This document shows, one piece after another, positions 33,740-42,277 of a stretch of DNA of 64,000 nt. Made by a program: the position numbers and the translations under genes. Below the pieces are notes generated by a model. The model was not told the origin of the DNA, did not search any database, and saw only the letters and a program-made list of their open reading frames with translations. This DNA is from a bacterium (GTDB lineage Bacteria; Desulfobacterota; DSWW01). The number at the start of each line of letters is the position of its first letter. Within the stretch, counting starts at the first letter, position 1. The DNA lies in assembly GCA_028277985.1 (NCBI GenBank), contig JANQFG010000137.1:1-64000 (forward strand), read 5' to 3'.

Positions 33740-34678
33740 TCAGGCAATCCCCTCTCCACCGTCGACGCGCAGCAATGTGCCGTTCACCCACGCAGCCTCG
33801 TCCGAGCAGAGGAGATAGATCACATCCGCAACGGCTTCCGGGGTCGTGAGCCGCCCCATCGGGTTTCTCAGGCGCGCCCGCGCCATCATGTGGCGGTGTC
33901 CGGGAATCGCACGAAGGGCCGGCGTATCCGTAATGCCGGCCTGCACAACGTTGGCCCGTATGCCGAACGGACCATACTCCGCTGCGATGGCCCTGGTCGC
34001 AGATTCCAGCACCGCCTTTGCAGCCGATACTGCGGCGTAGCCTCGCCATGCAACCGAATTCCCCTCGCTCGTCAGGCTGAGCACGCGTGCGTCTTCTGCA
34101 AAAAGCCCCCTGCCGTGCACGTCCTGCACCCACTCCACAAGATTGGTGCCCATCGCGTGGATCGTGTGGAGGAAATCCTCCTGATCCAGGTAATGCTGCC
34201 CGTTGTAGGCGGGAGGCTGCGCAAGGTTGTAGAGAGAGTCCACCCCTTCCGAAAAGAGGCTATCGATCCTTTCCGACAGGGATTCAGACGGCACGCCGAG
34301 GGCATCGGCGAGAGCTTCCACCCCCCCCGAACGCTCCTCGGAGTCGATTGGAGGAGCGAGCAGCTTGAGGCTTCCCCAGGCGATGGCATGAAGGAGCATC
34401 CGGACCCTACCCTTTTCCCCCATGCAGCCCGTCAACTCGTCCAGGATCTGGCGGCGACCCTCGGGCACCAATGCGTCCAGGTTGAAGGTCACCAGTTGAA
34501 TGCCCTCTTCCCTCAGTTCCTCGAAGGCGATGTTCACATCCCGCATTGCCCCCCGTCGATCACGATGGACGATACAGAGGTTCATTCCGTGCAGGGCCAG
34601 CTTTCTGGCCGTGGCCAATCCGAACCCACTCGAACCACCGATGATGAGCGCCCATGCGCCAGGGTCGAACCCGGTCAT
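33740..34678 (-). CDS. Enoyl-ACP reductase-like SDR (FabI/FabL-like)
   Basis: 312 aa. N-terminal WALIIGGSSGFGLATARKLA is an SDR cofactor site of the kind in FabL/FabI-like enoyl reductases. The central part has HAIAWGSLKLL, VLSLTSEGNSVAWRGYAAVSAAKAVLESATRAIAAEYGPFGIRANVVQAG with a Tyr and downstream Lys, and the RNPMGRLTTPEAVADVIYLLCSDEAAWVNGTLLRVDGG ending. It is longer than FabG and has a large insertion (~100-185) including GHRHMMARAR near the substrate loop. It overlaps the FabD stop by 4 bp. ATG 34678 is chosen; the open frame further upstream lies inside FabD. Confidence 0.82.
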   Translation of the reverse strand: MTGFDPGAWALIIGGSSGFGLATARKLALHGMNLCIVHRDRRGAMRDVNIAFEELREEGIQLVTFNLDALVPEGRRQILDELTGCMGEKGRVRMLLHAIAWGSLKLLAPPIDSEERSGGVEALADALGVPSESLSERIDSLFSEGVDSLYNLAQPPAYNGQHYLDQEDFLHTIHAMGTNLVEWVQDVHGRGLFAEDARVLSLTSEGNSVAWRGYAAVSAAKAVLESATRAIAAEYGPFGIRANVVQAGITDTPALRAIPGHRHMMARARLRNPMGRLTTPEAVADVIYLLCSDEAAWVNGTLLRVDGGEGIA

Positions 34679-35622
34679 CCGTGTTCTCCCCACGAAAACC
34701 TGCGCGCCGAGGCGAGGGTCGTGATCGATGCACAATCTACGGCTATGGTCTTGAAGAACCCTCTCAGCGGGCGACCCGGACCGATTTCCAGCACCCTGCC
34801 GACCTTGCCCGAGAGTTCCACCATATTGTCTCGCCACCTCACCGTGCCGCATACCTGGGACACAAGCGCTTCCACCGTTGCAGACGCGTCCGTCTCGTGG
34901 AACCGGCCGGTGAAGTTGGAAGTCACCCGATTCGCACGGGCGGCGTTCAGGCAAGAGGAAAGCTTCTCCAGCATTCTACGAAATGCATCTCGAATGGACT
35001 GCATGAAGCGGCTGTGGAAGGGTCCGCTCACCTGTAGAGGCACAAAACGAAGTGTGTCGTCAGCCGCCATGGATCGGATGCGGTTCTCCGCCTCGTCCAT
35101 CGTGTCGGCCGCGCCACTGATGACCAGCTGGTTCGCAGAGTTGATGTTTGCTACATCGATCGGAAGGTCTTCGATCGCCGTGTGAATCATCTCCAGGTCG
35201 ACGTTCTCGGTGATCACGGCGGCCATGCCGCCAACCCCCACGGGCGACGCCTCCTGCATCAGCCGTCCACGCGCCTCGACCAATCGGAGGGTCTCTCCGA
35301 AAGGGAGCGCTCCGGCAGCGACCAGGGCCGTGTATTCCCCGAGACTGTGTCCGCCGAAATGGGATGGTAAGAAACCGAATTCGGATTGAAGGGCCCGGAA
35401 CATGGCGACCTCGGTTGCCAGAATACAGGGCTGGGCAAAGCGCGTGAGCTGTATCTTCTCTTCTTCGTAGAAACACGTAGACGCCACATCCCACCCCAAT
35501 GCCTCGGACGCCTCCTCGTAAGTGTGTCGACTGACTTTGACACCGTCGTAGAAGTCCTGCCCCATCCCGATCCTTTGGGAACCTTGGCCAGGGAACACCG
35601 CCGCGATGTTTGCCGCTCTCAT
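34675..35622 (-). CDS. Malonyl-CoA:ACP transacylase (FabD-like)
   Basis: 315 aa. The family motifs FPGQGSQRIGMGQDFYD at the start, GGHSLGEYTALVAAG with the catalytic Ser, and GPFHSRFM with the catalytic His are intact; an Arg in EARGRLMQ (position typical for malonyl carboxylate binding) is also present. It loads malonyl units onto the dedicated ACP. ATG 35622 is preferred because GAGGAGAGGA is 5-6 nt upstream. It is the first gene of the leftward operon, about 100 bp downstream of a sigma-54-type promoter. Confidence 0.92.
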   Translation of the reverse strand: MRAANIAAVFPGQGSQRIGMGQDFYDGVKVSRHTYEEASEALGWDVASTCFYEEEKIQLTRFAQPCILATEVAMFRALQSEFGFLPSHFGGHSLGEYTALVAAGALPFGETLRLVEARGRLMQEASPVGVGGMAAVITENVDLEMIHTAIEDLPIDVANINSANQLVISGAADTMDEAENRIRSMAADDTLRFVPLQVSGPFHSRFMQSIRDAFRRMLEKLSSCLNAARANRVTSNFTGRFHETDASATVEALVSQVCGTVRWRDNMVELSGKVGRVLEIGPGRPLRGFFKTIAVDCASITTLASARRFSWGEHG

Positions 35623-35721
35623 TCCAGTCCTCTCCTCTGCTTGGTCCTCATGGAAGCTCATCAGGCAGGCATGCAACTTGTATGTGGGAACGACAACTCG
35701 TGCCTGAAGGCTCGTTCATAA

Positions 35722-35737
35722 TACAAAACCCGTGCCA
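35722..35737 (-). promoter_or_regulatory. Sigma-54 (-24/-12) type promoter for the fatty-acid-like operon
   Basis: On the minus strand the sequence TGGCACGGGTTTTGTA matches the RpoN consensus TGGCAC-N5-TTGCA except for T in place of C at the -12 GC. The element lies 100-115 bp before fabD, and the divergent neighbour at 35911 encodes a sigma-54 activator. Sequence and context agree. No competing good sigma-70 promoter was seen in 35623-35910. Confidence 0.65.
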
Positions 35738-35864
35738 GGCGGGTTGATCTCGCAAATCCATTGGGATTACTATTGGAAAGAATAGGAAATGGCGCGATCC
35801 GATTCTGTGTCGAGCACCAGGCACGGACATTTTCTGTACGGATCATGTTCACTGGATGTACATT

Positions 35865-35894
35865 CCGATCGATTTCGGTCCCAGGGCCGATCGG
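35865..35894. promoter_or_regulatory. Inverted repeat, possible activator-binding site
   Basis: CCGATCG (35865-35871) and CGATCGG (35888-35894) form a perfect 7-bp inverted repeat with a 16-bp spacer. It lies about 130 bp upstream of the -24 element of the fatty-acid-like operon and just before the activator's own start, a normal distance for a sigma-54 enhancer site. Binding by the 35911 product is inferred. Confidence 0.4.
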
Positions 35895-35910
35895 ATGAGA
35901 GGGTCCTGTA

Positions 35911-37395
35911 ATGGACAAGCAAACACGACTCGAGGGCGGGCAGAGGGAATTCTTCGCTCTAGTGAAGGCTGCCATCTCGGCGAACCCCTTCGGCCCGGAG
36001 CGAACGGTTATCGACGTGAAGATATCAGCCGATTCGATCGCCGATCCGGGGTTCCATGAAGTAGAAAAGACGGTGGAGGCGGTGAACAAGCGTCTCGACG
36101 ACCTCCTCCAGCAAGGTTCGTGGAGCTACGGGGACTTCGAAGGGGAGGACCGTTCCCTGGTGGAAGGCGCACATCTGTTCGTGTTCTTCTACAGTTTTCG
36201 GAAGAAATTCGACGCCTTCATCCAGGCCCAGACTGCAGCGGATGAAAAATCGATCAAGCTGGATTTTGCCTCAGAAGCGATCTCGTTCCTGCAGAACAGA
36301 GGCTTTGCACCGGAAGAGATCCGCAAAGCCGTGGAGACGGCCTACCAGTTTCGGCGCGCCTTCAGCTTCATCAGGAGCAATCTGATCGGCCGCAGCCGGG
36401 TGATGCAGAAACTGCGGCACGACTTGTGGAACAGCATCTTCACCCACAACATCGATCTCTACAGGCGGTATCTGTGGAATCGAATGGAGGATTTCACCAC
36501 CCTCATCCTCGGCGAAACGGGAAGTGGAAAGGGGTCCGCGGCCAGCGCGATCGGTCATTCCGGGTACATTCCGTTTGATCTAAAGAAACAACGGTTCTCG
36601 GAGAGCTTCACCAAATCCCTGGTGACGATCAACTTGTCCCAGTTTCCCGAGACCCTCATCGAATCCGAGCTGTTCGGCCACAAGAAGGGAGCATTCACCG
36701 GAGCGATTCAGGATCACAAGGGCGTATTCGAGCGGTGCAGCCCCCATGGGGTCATCCTGCTGGACGAGATCGGAGAGATCGCCGGGCCGGTTCAGATCAA
36801 GCTGCTTCAAATCCTGCAGGAACGTGTTTTCTACCCTGTTGGAAGCCGGAAGAAAGAACGCTTTTCCGGTCGAGTCATCGCTGCTACGAACCGGCCTATT
36901 GAAGAGCTTCGCCGGGGCGATCGATTCCGGGACGACTTCTACTATCGTCTCTGCTCCGACATCATCCACGTACCGAGCCTCCGGGAACGAATTCAGGAAG
37001 ACCCTGCCGAGTTGGACGATCTTCTCGCCGTCACCGTGAAACGTATGGTGGGGGAAGAGACGCCCGAGCTGGTCGAGATGGTTCGCAACGTGGTTGTAAG
37101 GGAGCTTGGGGAAGACTACCCCTGGTACGGAAACGTCCGCGAGCTCGAGCAATGCGTCCGACGCGTGCTCGTCAAAAAGACGTATGAAGGGGACAAGCCG
37201 CACAGCGCCCCGGATCTGCAGTCACGCCTCATGGCCGGCATCGAGCTCGGCAACCTGTCGGTCCACGAGCTCATGTCCGGTTACTGCAGACTCCTCTACG
37301 AGCGACATGGGACCTACGAAGAGGTCGCCCGGCGAACGGAGCTGGATCGGCGGACCGTGACCAAGCACATCAAGGATTGGCGGGATTCCAGTTGA
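35911..37395 (+). CDS. Sigma-54-dependent transcriptional activator
   Basis: 494 aa. Residues 1-165 form an unrecognised helical N-terminal domain without receiver, GAF or PAS pattern. The AAA+ domain carries Walker A GETGSGKGS near residue 200 (the family usually has GTGKE), the GAFTGA loop near 259, Walker B VILLDEIGEI, and a shortened C-terminal lid. A helix-turn-helix (YEEVARRTELDRRTVTKHI) ends the protein. The start codon 35911 follows GAGGG. Divergent from the fab-like operon with its sigma-54 promoter, so it most likely switches that operon on; the signal it senses is unknown. Confidence 0.88.
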   Translation: MDKQTRLEGGQREFFALVKAAISANPFGPERTVIDVKISADSIADPGFHEVEKTVEAVNKRLDDLLQQGSWSYGDFEGEDRSLVEGAHLFVFFYSFRKKFDAFIQAQTAADEKSIKLDFASEAISFLQNRGFAPEEIRKAVETAYQFRRAFSFIRSNLIGRSRVMQKLRHDLWNSIFTHNIDLYRRYLWNRMEDFTTLILGETGSGKGSAASAIGHSGYIPFDLKKQRFSESFTKSLVTINLSQFPETLIESELFGHKKGAFTGAIQDHKGVFERCSPHGVILLDEIGEIAGPVQIKLLQILQERVFYPVGSRKKERFSGRVIAATNRPIEELRRGDRFRDDFYYRLCSDIIHVPSLRERIQEDPAELDDLLAVTVKRMVGEETPELVEMVRNVVVRELGEDYPWYGNVRELEQCVRRVLVKKTYEGDKPHSAPDLQSRLMAGIELGNLSVHELMSGYCRLLYERHGTYEEVARRTELDRRTVTKHIKDWRDSS

Positions 37396-37402
37396 CCCTC
37401 CC

Positions 37403-38578
37403 TCACATGCCCAGCTGTTTCTTGAATGCGCCTATCGTGTCGTCCAGGGAGCCCGCGGGCTCGCCCTTCCGGGCGGCGACCACCTTCTCCTCAACCCGTC
37501 TCATGGCAAGGTACCGCGGAACGATCCCTTCCTGCTTGGCATCTGCAAGGATGGTTCTCGTGTTCGAGCCGATCAGCTCCTTGCACGCATCAAAGGCGTG
37601 CTGAGAAGTACCACCGAGAAAATCCACGATTCCGAGCACGGTCCCGCCCGCATTCGAAACAAAGTCAGGTACGACAAGGACACCCTTCTCACAGAGTCTT
37701 TCCTCCGCCTCATCCGTAATCGGGATGTTGGCGATGCTCGAAATGACCTTGGCCTGCACGCTTTCTACATTCTTCTCATCGATCACGTGGGGTCTCGCCC
37801 CTGGGATCAGGACATCCACGGGAAGGGTGAAGAGCTTGTCCTTGTCCAGATGCTCAGCACCTTCGTAGGCCCTGATCGCCTCGTCTCCCGATCCCTTCCT
37901 CAACTCGAGCAGCTTCTCCACATCGAGCCCCTTCTCGTTGAAGATCATGCCGTCGATCGTGGAGATAGCCACCACCCTGCCGCCCGCTTCGGTGATGTAG
38001 CGCGCCACGCCGCCCCCGACCTTGCCGAAGCCCTCTATGGCAACGGTGGCGCCCTTCATGTCGATCCCGGCAAATTCGCAGGCCGCCTCGGCGGCTACGA
38101 CAACGCCGTACCCGGTCACGAAATTCTCGATCGGCTCTCCGTCCTTCTTCTCTGCCATGAGACCCGTGCCTTGCGTGGGCAACTCGGCGCCCTCGAAGAT
38201 AAAATCAAGGTCCTCTGCCTCGGTGCCAATGTCCGCTCCAAAGGCCAGCCCCCCCGGGATGAGCGCCTTCAAGGCCCTGCCGAAGGCACGCATGATGTTC
38301 TTGCGCTCTTCCCCACGGATCGCGGGATCCGCCCATATTCCGGATTTCGCACCTCCGATCGGCACGCCCAGGGTGCCGAACTTGTAGGTCATTGCCCGGG
38401 CCAGTTGAAAGATCTCCCGGGTCGTGATATCCGGCAGCATCCGGATGCCACCAGCCGCCGTCATTCCCAGGGCGGTACAGTCGACCACAACGACCCCCTT
38501 CATCCCCGTCTCCACATCATAGACATGAACGATCTTCTCGGGGCCCAGCTCATTCGTCATGCTCATCCATTCCGGCAT
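37403..38578 (-). CDS. Glu/Leu/Phe/Val dehydrogenase family protein
   Basis: 391 aa amino-acid dehydrogenase. N-terminal dimerisation/catalytic domain with GMTAAGGIRMLPD and the catalytic Lys in GVPIGGAKSGIWADP; C-terminal Rossmann domain with VAIEGFGKVGGGVARYI. It interconverts an amino acid with the 2-oxo acid and ammonium using NAD(P). It is the last gene of the 19-kb leftward run and could assimilate ammonium released from N-heterocycles. Start ATG 38578 follows GGGAGGTG; the upstream in-frame part runs through a simple repeat and is not coding. The specific amino acid is not clear. Confidence 0.85.
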   Translation of the reverse strand: MPEWMSMTNELGPEKIVHVYDVETGMKGVVVVDCTALGMTAAGGIRMLPDITTREIFQLARAMTYKFGTLGVPIGGAKSGIWADPAIRGEERKNIMRAFGRALKALIPGGLAFGADIGTEAEDLDFIFEGAELPTQGTGLMAEKKDGEPIENFVTGYGVVVAAEAACEFAGIDMKGATVAIEGFGKVGGGVARYITEAGGRVVAISTIDGMIFNEKGLDVEKLLELRKGSGDEAIRAYEGAEHLDKDKLFTLPVDVLIPGARPHVIDEKNVESVQAKVISSIANIPITDEAEERLCEKGVLVVPDFVSNAGGTVLGIVDFLGGTSQHAFDACKELIGSNTRTILADAKQEGIVPRYLAMRRVEEKVVAARKGEPAGSLDDTIGAFKKQLGM

Positions 38579-38617
38579 CTGCACCTCCCTACCTAGTTCA
38601 TATGTTGTTCTTCCTTG

Positions 38618-38641
38618 CCCGTGCACGTGCCCGTGCACGTG
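38618..38641. repeat. Tandem 12-bp CCCGTGCACGTG repeat
   Basis: Two perfect copies of CCCGTGCACGTG, each containing the palindromes GTGCAC and CACGTG, lie about 40 bp before the amino-acid dehydrogenase start and about 75 bp after the yqeC-like stop. It may be an operator or a slippage-prone simple repeat. Confidence 0.45.
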
Positions 38642-38714
38642 CCCGGCTTCTTCGAGCGCAACAAGCCTCCCCCTCGTGGTCGCCCTCGCCCCCGTCCTCA
38701 CAAACCCACGGATG

Positions 38715-39488
38715 TCAGCGCCACGATGCGATCCCCGGCGGTTCGTTTCCGACCGCACCGATAGCGATCTTTTCGATGTCCGCTTTGCCGCTTTCGTCGA
38801 GAAGCGAGGCGATTCGCTGTGCTCCTTGTCGAGCTCGCTCATCGTCTGCCTTGTTGAGCAATACGGCCCGGGAGGCTTCAGCGGGACACCCCTTGAACAG
38901 TCCCTGTTCGTGTTCGATCAGCTGGACGATCGAGGCCTCCGTGACGGTTGAGCCCAACGGAAGGCCCGACACCCGGGAAAAGACCTCGGGTCTGAACACA
39001 TGCGGCTCGTCCAGCGGCTTTCCCACGGCATCCATGCCGACGACCCCGATCACCAGACAGGAACATGGCGGAATCACAGGCTCGTGGTCGGCCGGGGCCT
39101 TGAGAGGTCTTCCTGCAGCACCGTCCGCCTCCACCAGCACCCATTGAAACAGACCGGCCTGCATAATCATTTCGATCATCGTCGGATCGAAGCCGCCCAG
39201 CTTTCGCTCGCCTGCAAGATCTTCTCGAGCGGCGGTCACGTGTGGGTGCAATTCCAGCCACTCCTTCGACTTCCTGATCAGCTTTTCCACGTCGGTCGCA
39301 ACAACAACATTGGCGGATTGCTTTCTCGTGGGCGCAAGGATCTTCGTAGTGGTCGTGGTCAGAACCGATTCGCCGGATTCAGCCAGTTCTTGGGCGAGGC
39401 GAAACATCAGGGTCGTCTTACCGCCCGCCCCTACCAGACCGACGACACCCCCTTCTCGGGGGAGGAGTCCTTCACGTATGGATCCCAT
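38715..39488 (-). CDS. yqeC: Selenium-dependent hydroxylase accessory protein YqeC-like
   Basis: 257 aa P-loop protein: VVGLVGAGGKTTLMFRLAQEL at the start, LTTTTTKILAPT, VLVEADGAAGRPLKAPADHEPVIP in the middle, all typical of YqeC proteins. The family is linked with selenium-dependent molybdenum hydroxylases and is needed for labile selenium cofactor insertion, the chemistry not being resolved. It is next to yqeB, mocA and xdhC homologues and downstream of two molybdenum hydroxylases, which is the standard context. Three bp separate it from yqeB. Confidence 0.88.
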   Translation of the reverse strand: MGSIREGLLPREGGVVGLVGAGGKTTLMFRLAQELAESGESVLTTTTTKILAPTRKQSANVVVATDVEKLIRKSKEWLELHPHVTAAREDLAGERKLGGFDPTMIEMIMQAGLFQWVLVEADGAAGRPLKAPADHEPVIPPCSCLVIGVVGMDAVGKPLDEPHVFRPEVFSRVSGLPLGSTVTEASIVQLIEHEQGLFKGCPAEASRAVLLNKADDERARQGAQRIASLLDESGKADIEKIAIGAVGNEPPGIASWR

Positions 39489-39491
39489 AGC

Positions 39492-40310
39492 TCACTTGTT
39501 GAAGACCCTGAGGATCGCCTCGAGTACCGCACCGCCGATGGCCCGGGATTTTTCCGAGATTGTGGTGCAGTAGCTCACGTCCCCTCGCGGGTCGATGTCC
39601 CCCAGCTTTAGGCCTTCCTTGACCCGGCATCCGGAGGCGATCAACCCGCGGACTATTCCGTCTATTTCGGCCCTGACTTCATGCTCGTTCACCAGCCCGA
39701 TGAGATCGCCCTTCAGGATCTCGTCTCCAATCGCCGCCAGCGTTGTGAATCTTCCGCTCGAAGGCGCCCTGAACACCCTCTCCCCGGCATAGCCGGCGAT
39801 GGCTCCCGGCACCCCGGTGTTCGCTTCGGCGGGGCCCTCGAGGATGATCCTGCCCAGATTGTGGCCCCGGTTCGTCTCTACGATCATGTGGACATCCCTG
39901 CCCGCCGTGAATCCCGGACCCAATCCGATCACGAGCGGGGCATCACCCCTGGCGGTACCCAGATTTCGCTTTGCTAGGATTGCATCCACCAGAACGTCCG
40001 GCCCTACTTCCTCGATCATGGTCCACTCCGGATCCACGACTACCGCGAGCTGACCCTGCTCCCAGGCCTCTCGGATCCCCTCCCTCTCTACGACCCGAAC
40101 CGCATGTACCCCTTCCACCGTCTTCTCGCCATGTGGGACAGCTTCTGAGAAGCAGACCTCCCTCCGCACGGCAAGGGGTTCCGGGATCTCCAGGAGAAAG
40201 ATCTTCCGAATGTTGGCCTGGTAGAGGCGCCAAGCGATACCGCTCGCCATCTCGCCGGCACCCTTAAGGCCGACGACGAGTTCGGTCAGCCTGGGTGGTT
40301 TCACGAGCAA
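39492..40310 (-). CDS. yqeB: Selenium-dependent molybdenum cofactor biosynthesis protein YqeB-like
   Basis: 272 aa. The N-terminal VVGLKGAGEMASGIAWRLYQANI is a Rossmann-like motif specific to the YqeB/EF2563 family, and the central LVIGLGPGFTAGRDVHMIVETNRGHNLGRI and the C-terminal LKLGDIDPRGDVSYC are also family blocks. YqeB is a genomic marker for selenium-dependent molybdenum hydroxylases. It lies between yqeC and mocA. This strongly suggests that at least one of the hydroxylases encoded upstream carries a labile selenium. Confidence 0.9.
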   Translation of the reverse strand: MLVKPPRLTELVVGLKGAGEMASGIAWRLYQANIRKIFLLEIPEPLAVRREVCFSEAVPHGEKTVEGVHAVRVVEREGIREAWEQGQLAVVVDPEWTMIEEVGPDVLVDAILAKRNLGTARGDAPLVIGLGPGFTAGRDVHMIVETNRGHNLGRIILEGPAEANTGVPGAIAGYAGERVFRAPSSGRFTTLAAIGDEILKGDLIGLVNEHEVRAEIDGIVRGLIASGCRVKEGLKLGDIDPRGDVSYCTTISEKSRAIGGAVLEAILRVFNK

Positions 40311-40360
40311 ACCGATTCCTCCCTGGATGTTGTAAGGCCCTTTGACCCTTCACCTGCATT

Positions 40361-40984
40361 CTACTTGCTGCCTTCTCTGCGCATCAGTTCTTCGTAGTCT
40401 CCCCAGGTGTCCAGATCGAAATGAATCGAATCATCGTCGACTTCGACCTCCTCGATGTCTTCCGCATACTCCTCGAACAGAACCCTGGCCCCTACGTCGC
40501 CGGTGAGTGACTCGATTCGTGAAAAGAGCCCCCGATCGATGACGACCGGGTTTCCCCGCCTGCCGAGGTGTGTCGGCAACACTATGACCGCCCTCCTATG
40601 GCAATAACCCTCGAGGAGCACATTCATGATCTCCCGCCCCACCAGTGGTTGATCTCCCAGGATGAACATCGCCGCATCGGTGTCTCTGGAGACAACGGAC
40701 AGGGCCGCACGAAGCGAGGTGCTCTGTCCCTCTTCGTGTGCTTCATTTATGACGACCCTCACCCCCTCCAGCTTGACCGTCTTTCTGATCTGCTCGGCTG
40801 CATGGCCCAGGACGACAATCACCTCATCCAGGTTGGAACCAGTGGTGTTCTCGATCACTTGGCCGAGCAGGGTCGTTTCCCTAAAGGGCAGAAGCTGTTT
40901 CACCTCGCCGATTCGCTTCGAACTTCCGGCCGCCAGGATGACTCCTGTGACCCTGCAATCTTTCTTCTGATCATGCGGCCCCAA
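40361..40984 (-). CDS. mocA: Molybdenum cofactor cytidylyltransferase-like nucleotidyltransferase (MocA family)
   Basis: 207 aa. ILAAGSSKRIGEVKQLLPF is the nucleotide-binding signature of the MobA/MocA family, followed by VVLGHAAEQIRK, a FILGDQPLVG metal-binding block and GRRGNPVVIDR. MocA joins molybdopterin to CMP, making the MCD form used by xanthine-dehydrogenase-type enzymes. Located after xdhC and before yqeB, so it probably serves the hydroxylases of the same run. The 230-bp spacer upstream is filled with inverted repeats (41126-41213). Confidence 0.88.
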   Translation of the reverse strand: MGPHDQKKDCRVTGVILAAGSSKRIGEVKQLLPFRETTLLGQVIENTTGSNLDEVIVVLGHAAEQIRKTVKLEGVRVVINEAHEEGQSTSLRAALSVVSRDTDAAMFILGDQPLVGREIMNVLLEGYCHRRAVIVLPTHLGRRGNPVVIDRGLFSRIESLTGDVGARVLFEEYAEDIEEVEVDDDSIHFDLDTWGDYEELMRREGSK

Positions 40985-41125
40985 AATACACCCATTTCAG
41001 GATATTGCGAGGGAGTGAGAACGACCGAAGCAATCCCCCAGTCAATTCGCTTCGGAGATGGGGGGTTGCCACTGCGCCTTCGGCGCCTCGCAATCTCCCT
41101 CATTCAATCCGGAGGGGTCTCCGGA

Positions 41126-41213
41126 GGGGTCAGGCCGTAACTATCAACCTTCAGGGTTGATAATTTCGGCCTGACCCCAGTTTTTTCAGGGTTAATAGTT
41201 ACGGCCTGACCCC
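41126..41213. repeat. Three 24-bp repeat units forming a large hairpin
   Basis: Unit 1 (41126-41149) is followed after TTCAG by its near-perfect inverse (41155-41178, 22 of 24 positions), and a further same-sense inverse unit is at 41190-41213. Each unit contains GGGGTCAGGCC or its complement. The first two would form a long stem-loop in DNA or RNA. The location is between mocA and xdhC inside an otherwise tight operon. It resembles REP-type elements (see 49789 and 60515). Confidence 0.75.
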
Positions 41214-41217
41214 AGTT

Positions 41218-42273
41218 TTAGCTGACCCCTGTTTTGGCCCTCGTCTGGATCAGCTCCGCCACGATGCTGACCGCGATCTCCTCCGGTGTTTCGCCACCAA
41301 TGTGGATTCCGATGGGGGAGTGGATCTGCTCGATCCGCTCCTCGGCAAAGCCCTGGTCCCTCAAAGACTGCTCGATCAGGGCCCACTTCTTCCTGCTACC
41401 GATCATCCCGAGGTAGGCGGGCTCCGTCCGAAGCGCTGCCTCCAGAACGATCCGGTCATGGGTGTGTCCCCGGGTCATGATCGCCAGGTAGGACGAGCCG
41501 GTGACGGTAATTCCGTCGAAGGCCCTTGAGAATTCCATGATGCGGATCTCGTCCGCGTCCGGGAATCTCTCGTCGTTGGCGAACTCGGCTCGATCGTCCA
41601 GCACGACCACGCGAAAGCCGACCGTCTTTGCCAGGGGCGCCACAAAGGTGGATACATGCCCGGCACCGAACAGGAATAGGATCGGATCGTCTTCCACGGG
41701 CTGCACGAAAACGCTCACGCTGGGTTCCGACATTTCGACCAGTCGGGGCCTCGTGAACCTGCAGAGCCTTCCGGCCTCATCCATCAACCCGTCGATCTCA
41801 CCCAGAACCACCTTCCCTTCTTCCAGCAGCATCTTCCCCTTGCTGTCCGAAGCGGGCGCCCCCTCGGCAATCCTGGACAAGAGCGTCCCACAGCGGCCTT
41901 GTTCGATCGTCTCCCGGACCGCACGGAACAGACCGGTTGTGTCCGGGTTGTCCGGAAACATGGGATCCAGGTACACCTCCACGTTTCCGCCGCAGATCAT
42001 TTCCGAGGCGGCCACATCCTTTCCAGTGAGAAACAATGGGAGAAGAGCCGACCTGCCCAGCAGCAAGACCTCCTTGGCCTGTTCGATGACCCGGTGTTCC
42101 AGGAGCCCTCCGCCGATGGTTCCCACGAGGCTTCCGTCCTCCAGAACAATGCACTGCGAACCAACGGCGCGGGGGGCGGAGCCTGCACGGCGGATGATCG
42201 TGGCCAGCACAATTCGCTTTCCGGCGCCGAGGAGACGATCGATCTCGAGAAACATCTCTTTCTTCACAGCCAT
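41218..42273 (-). CDS. xdhC: XdhC family molybdenum-cofactor insertion/sulfuration protein
   Basis: About 351 aa. N-terminal domain with RRAGSAPRAVGSQCIVLEDGSLVGTIGGGLLEHRVI and CGGNVEVYLDP; C-terminal Rossmann domain with FLFGAGHVSTFVAPLAKTVGFRVVVLDDR and GMIGSRKKWALI. XdhC binds molybdenum cofactor and helps its sulfuration and insertion into xanthine-dehydrogenase-type enzymes. The start is uncertain: ATG 42273 gives a 4-bp gap from the previous gene, while 42327 would overlap it by 50 bp. Its C-terminus ends at the edge of the repeat array. Confidence 0.85.
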   Translation of the reverse strand: MAVKKEMFLEIDRLLGAGKRIVLATIIRRAGSAPRAVGSQCIVLEDGSLVGTIGGGLLEHRVIEQAKEVLLLGRSALLPLFLTGKDVAASEMICGGNVEVYLDPMFPDNPDTTGLFRAVRETIEQGRCGTLLSRIAEGAPASDSKGKMLLEEGKVVLGEIDGLMDEAGRLCRFTRPRLVEMSEPSVSVFVQPVEDDPILFLFGAGHVSTFVAPLAKTVGFRVVVLDDRAEFANDERFPDADEIRIMEFSRAFDGITVTGSSYLAIMTRGHTHDRIVLEAALRTEPAYLGMIGSRKKWALIEQSLRDQGFAEERIEQIHSPIGIHIGGETPEEIAVSIVAELIQTRAKTGVS

Positions 42274-42277
42274 TTCC

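Noticed and set aside
33296..35185. 629-codon plus-strand open frame
   Set aside because: Antisense to the FabG, FabI-like and FabD-like genes, which are well supported.
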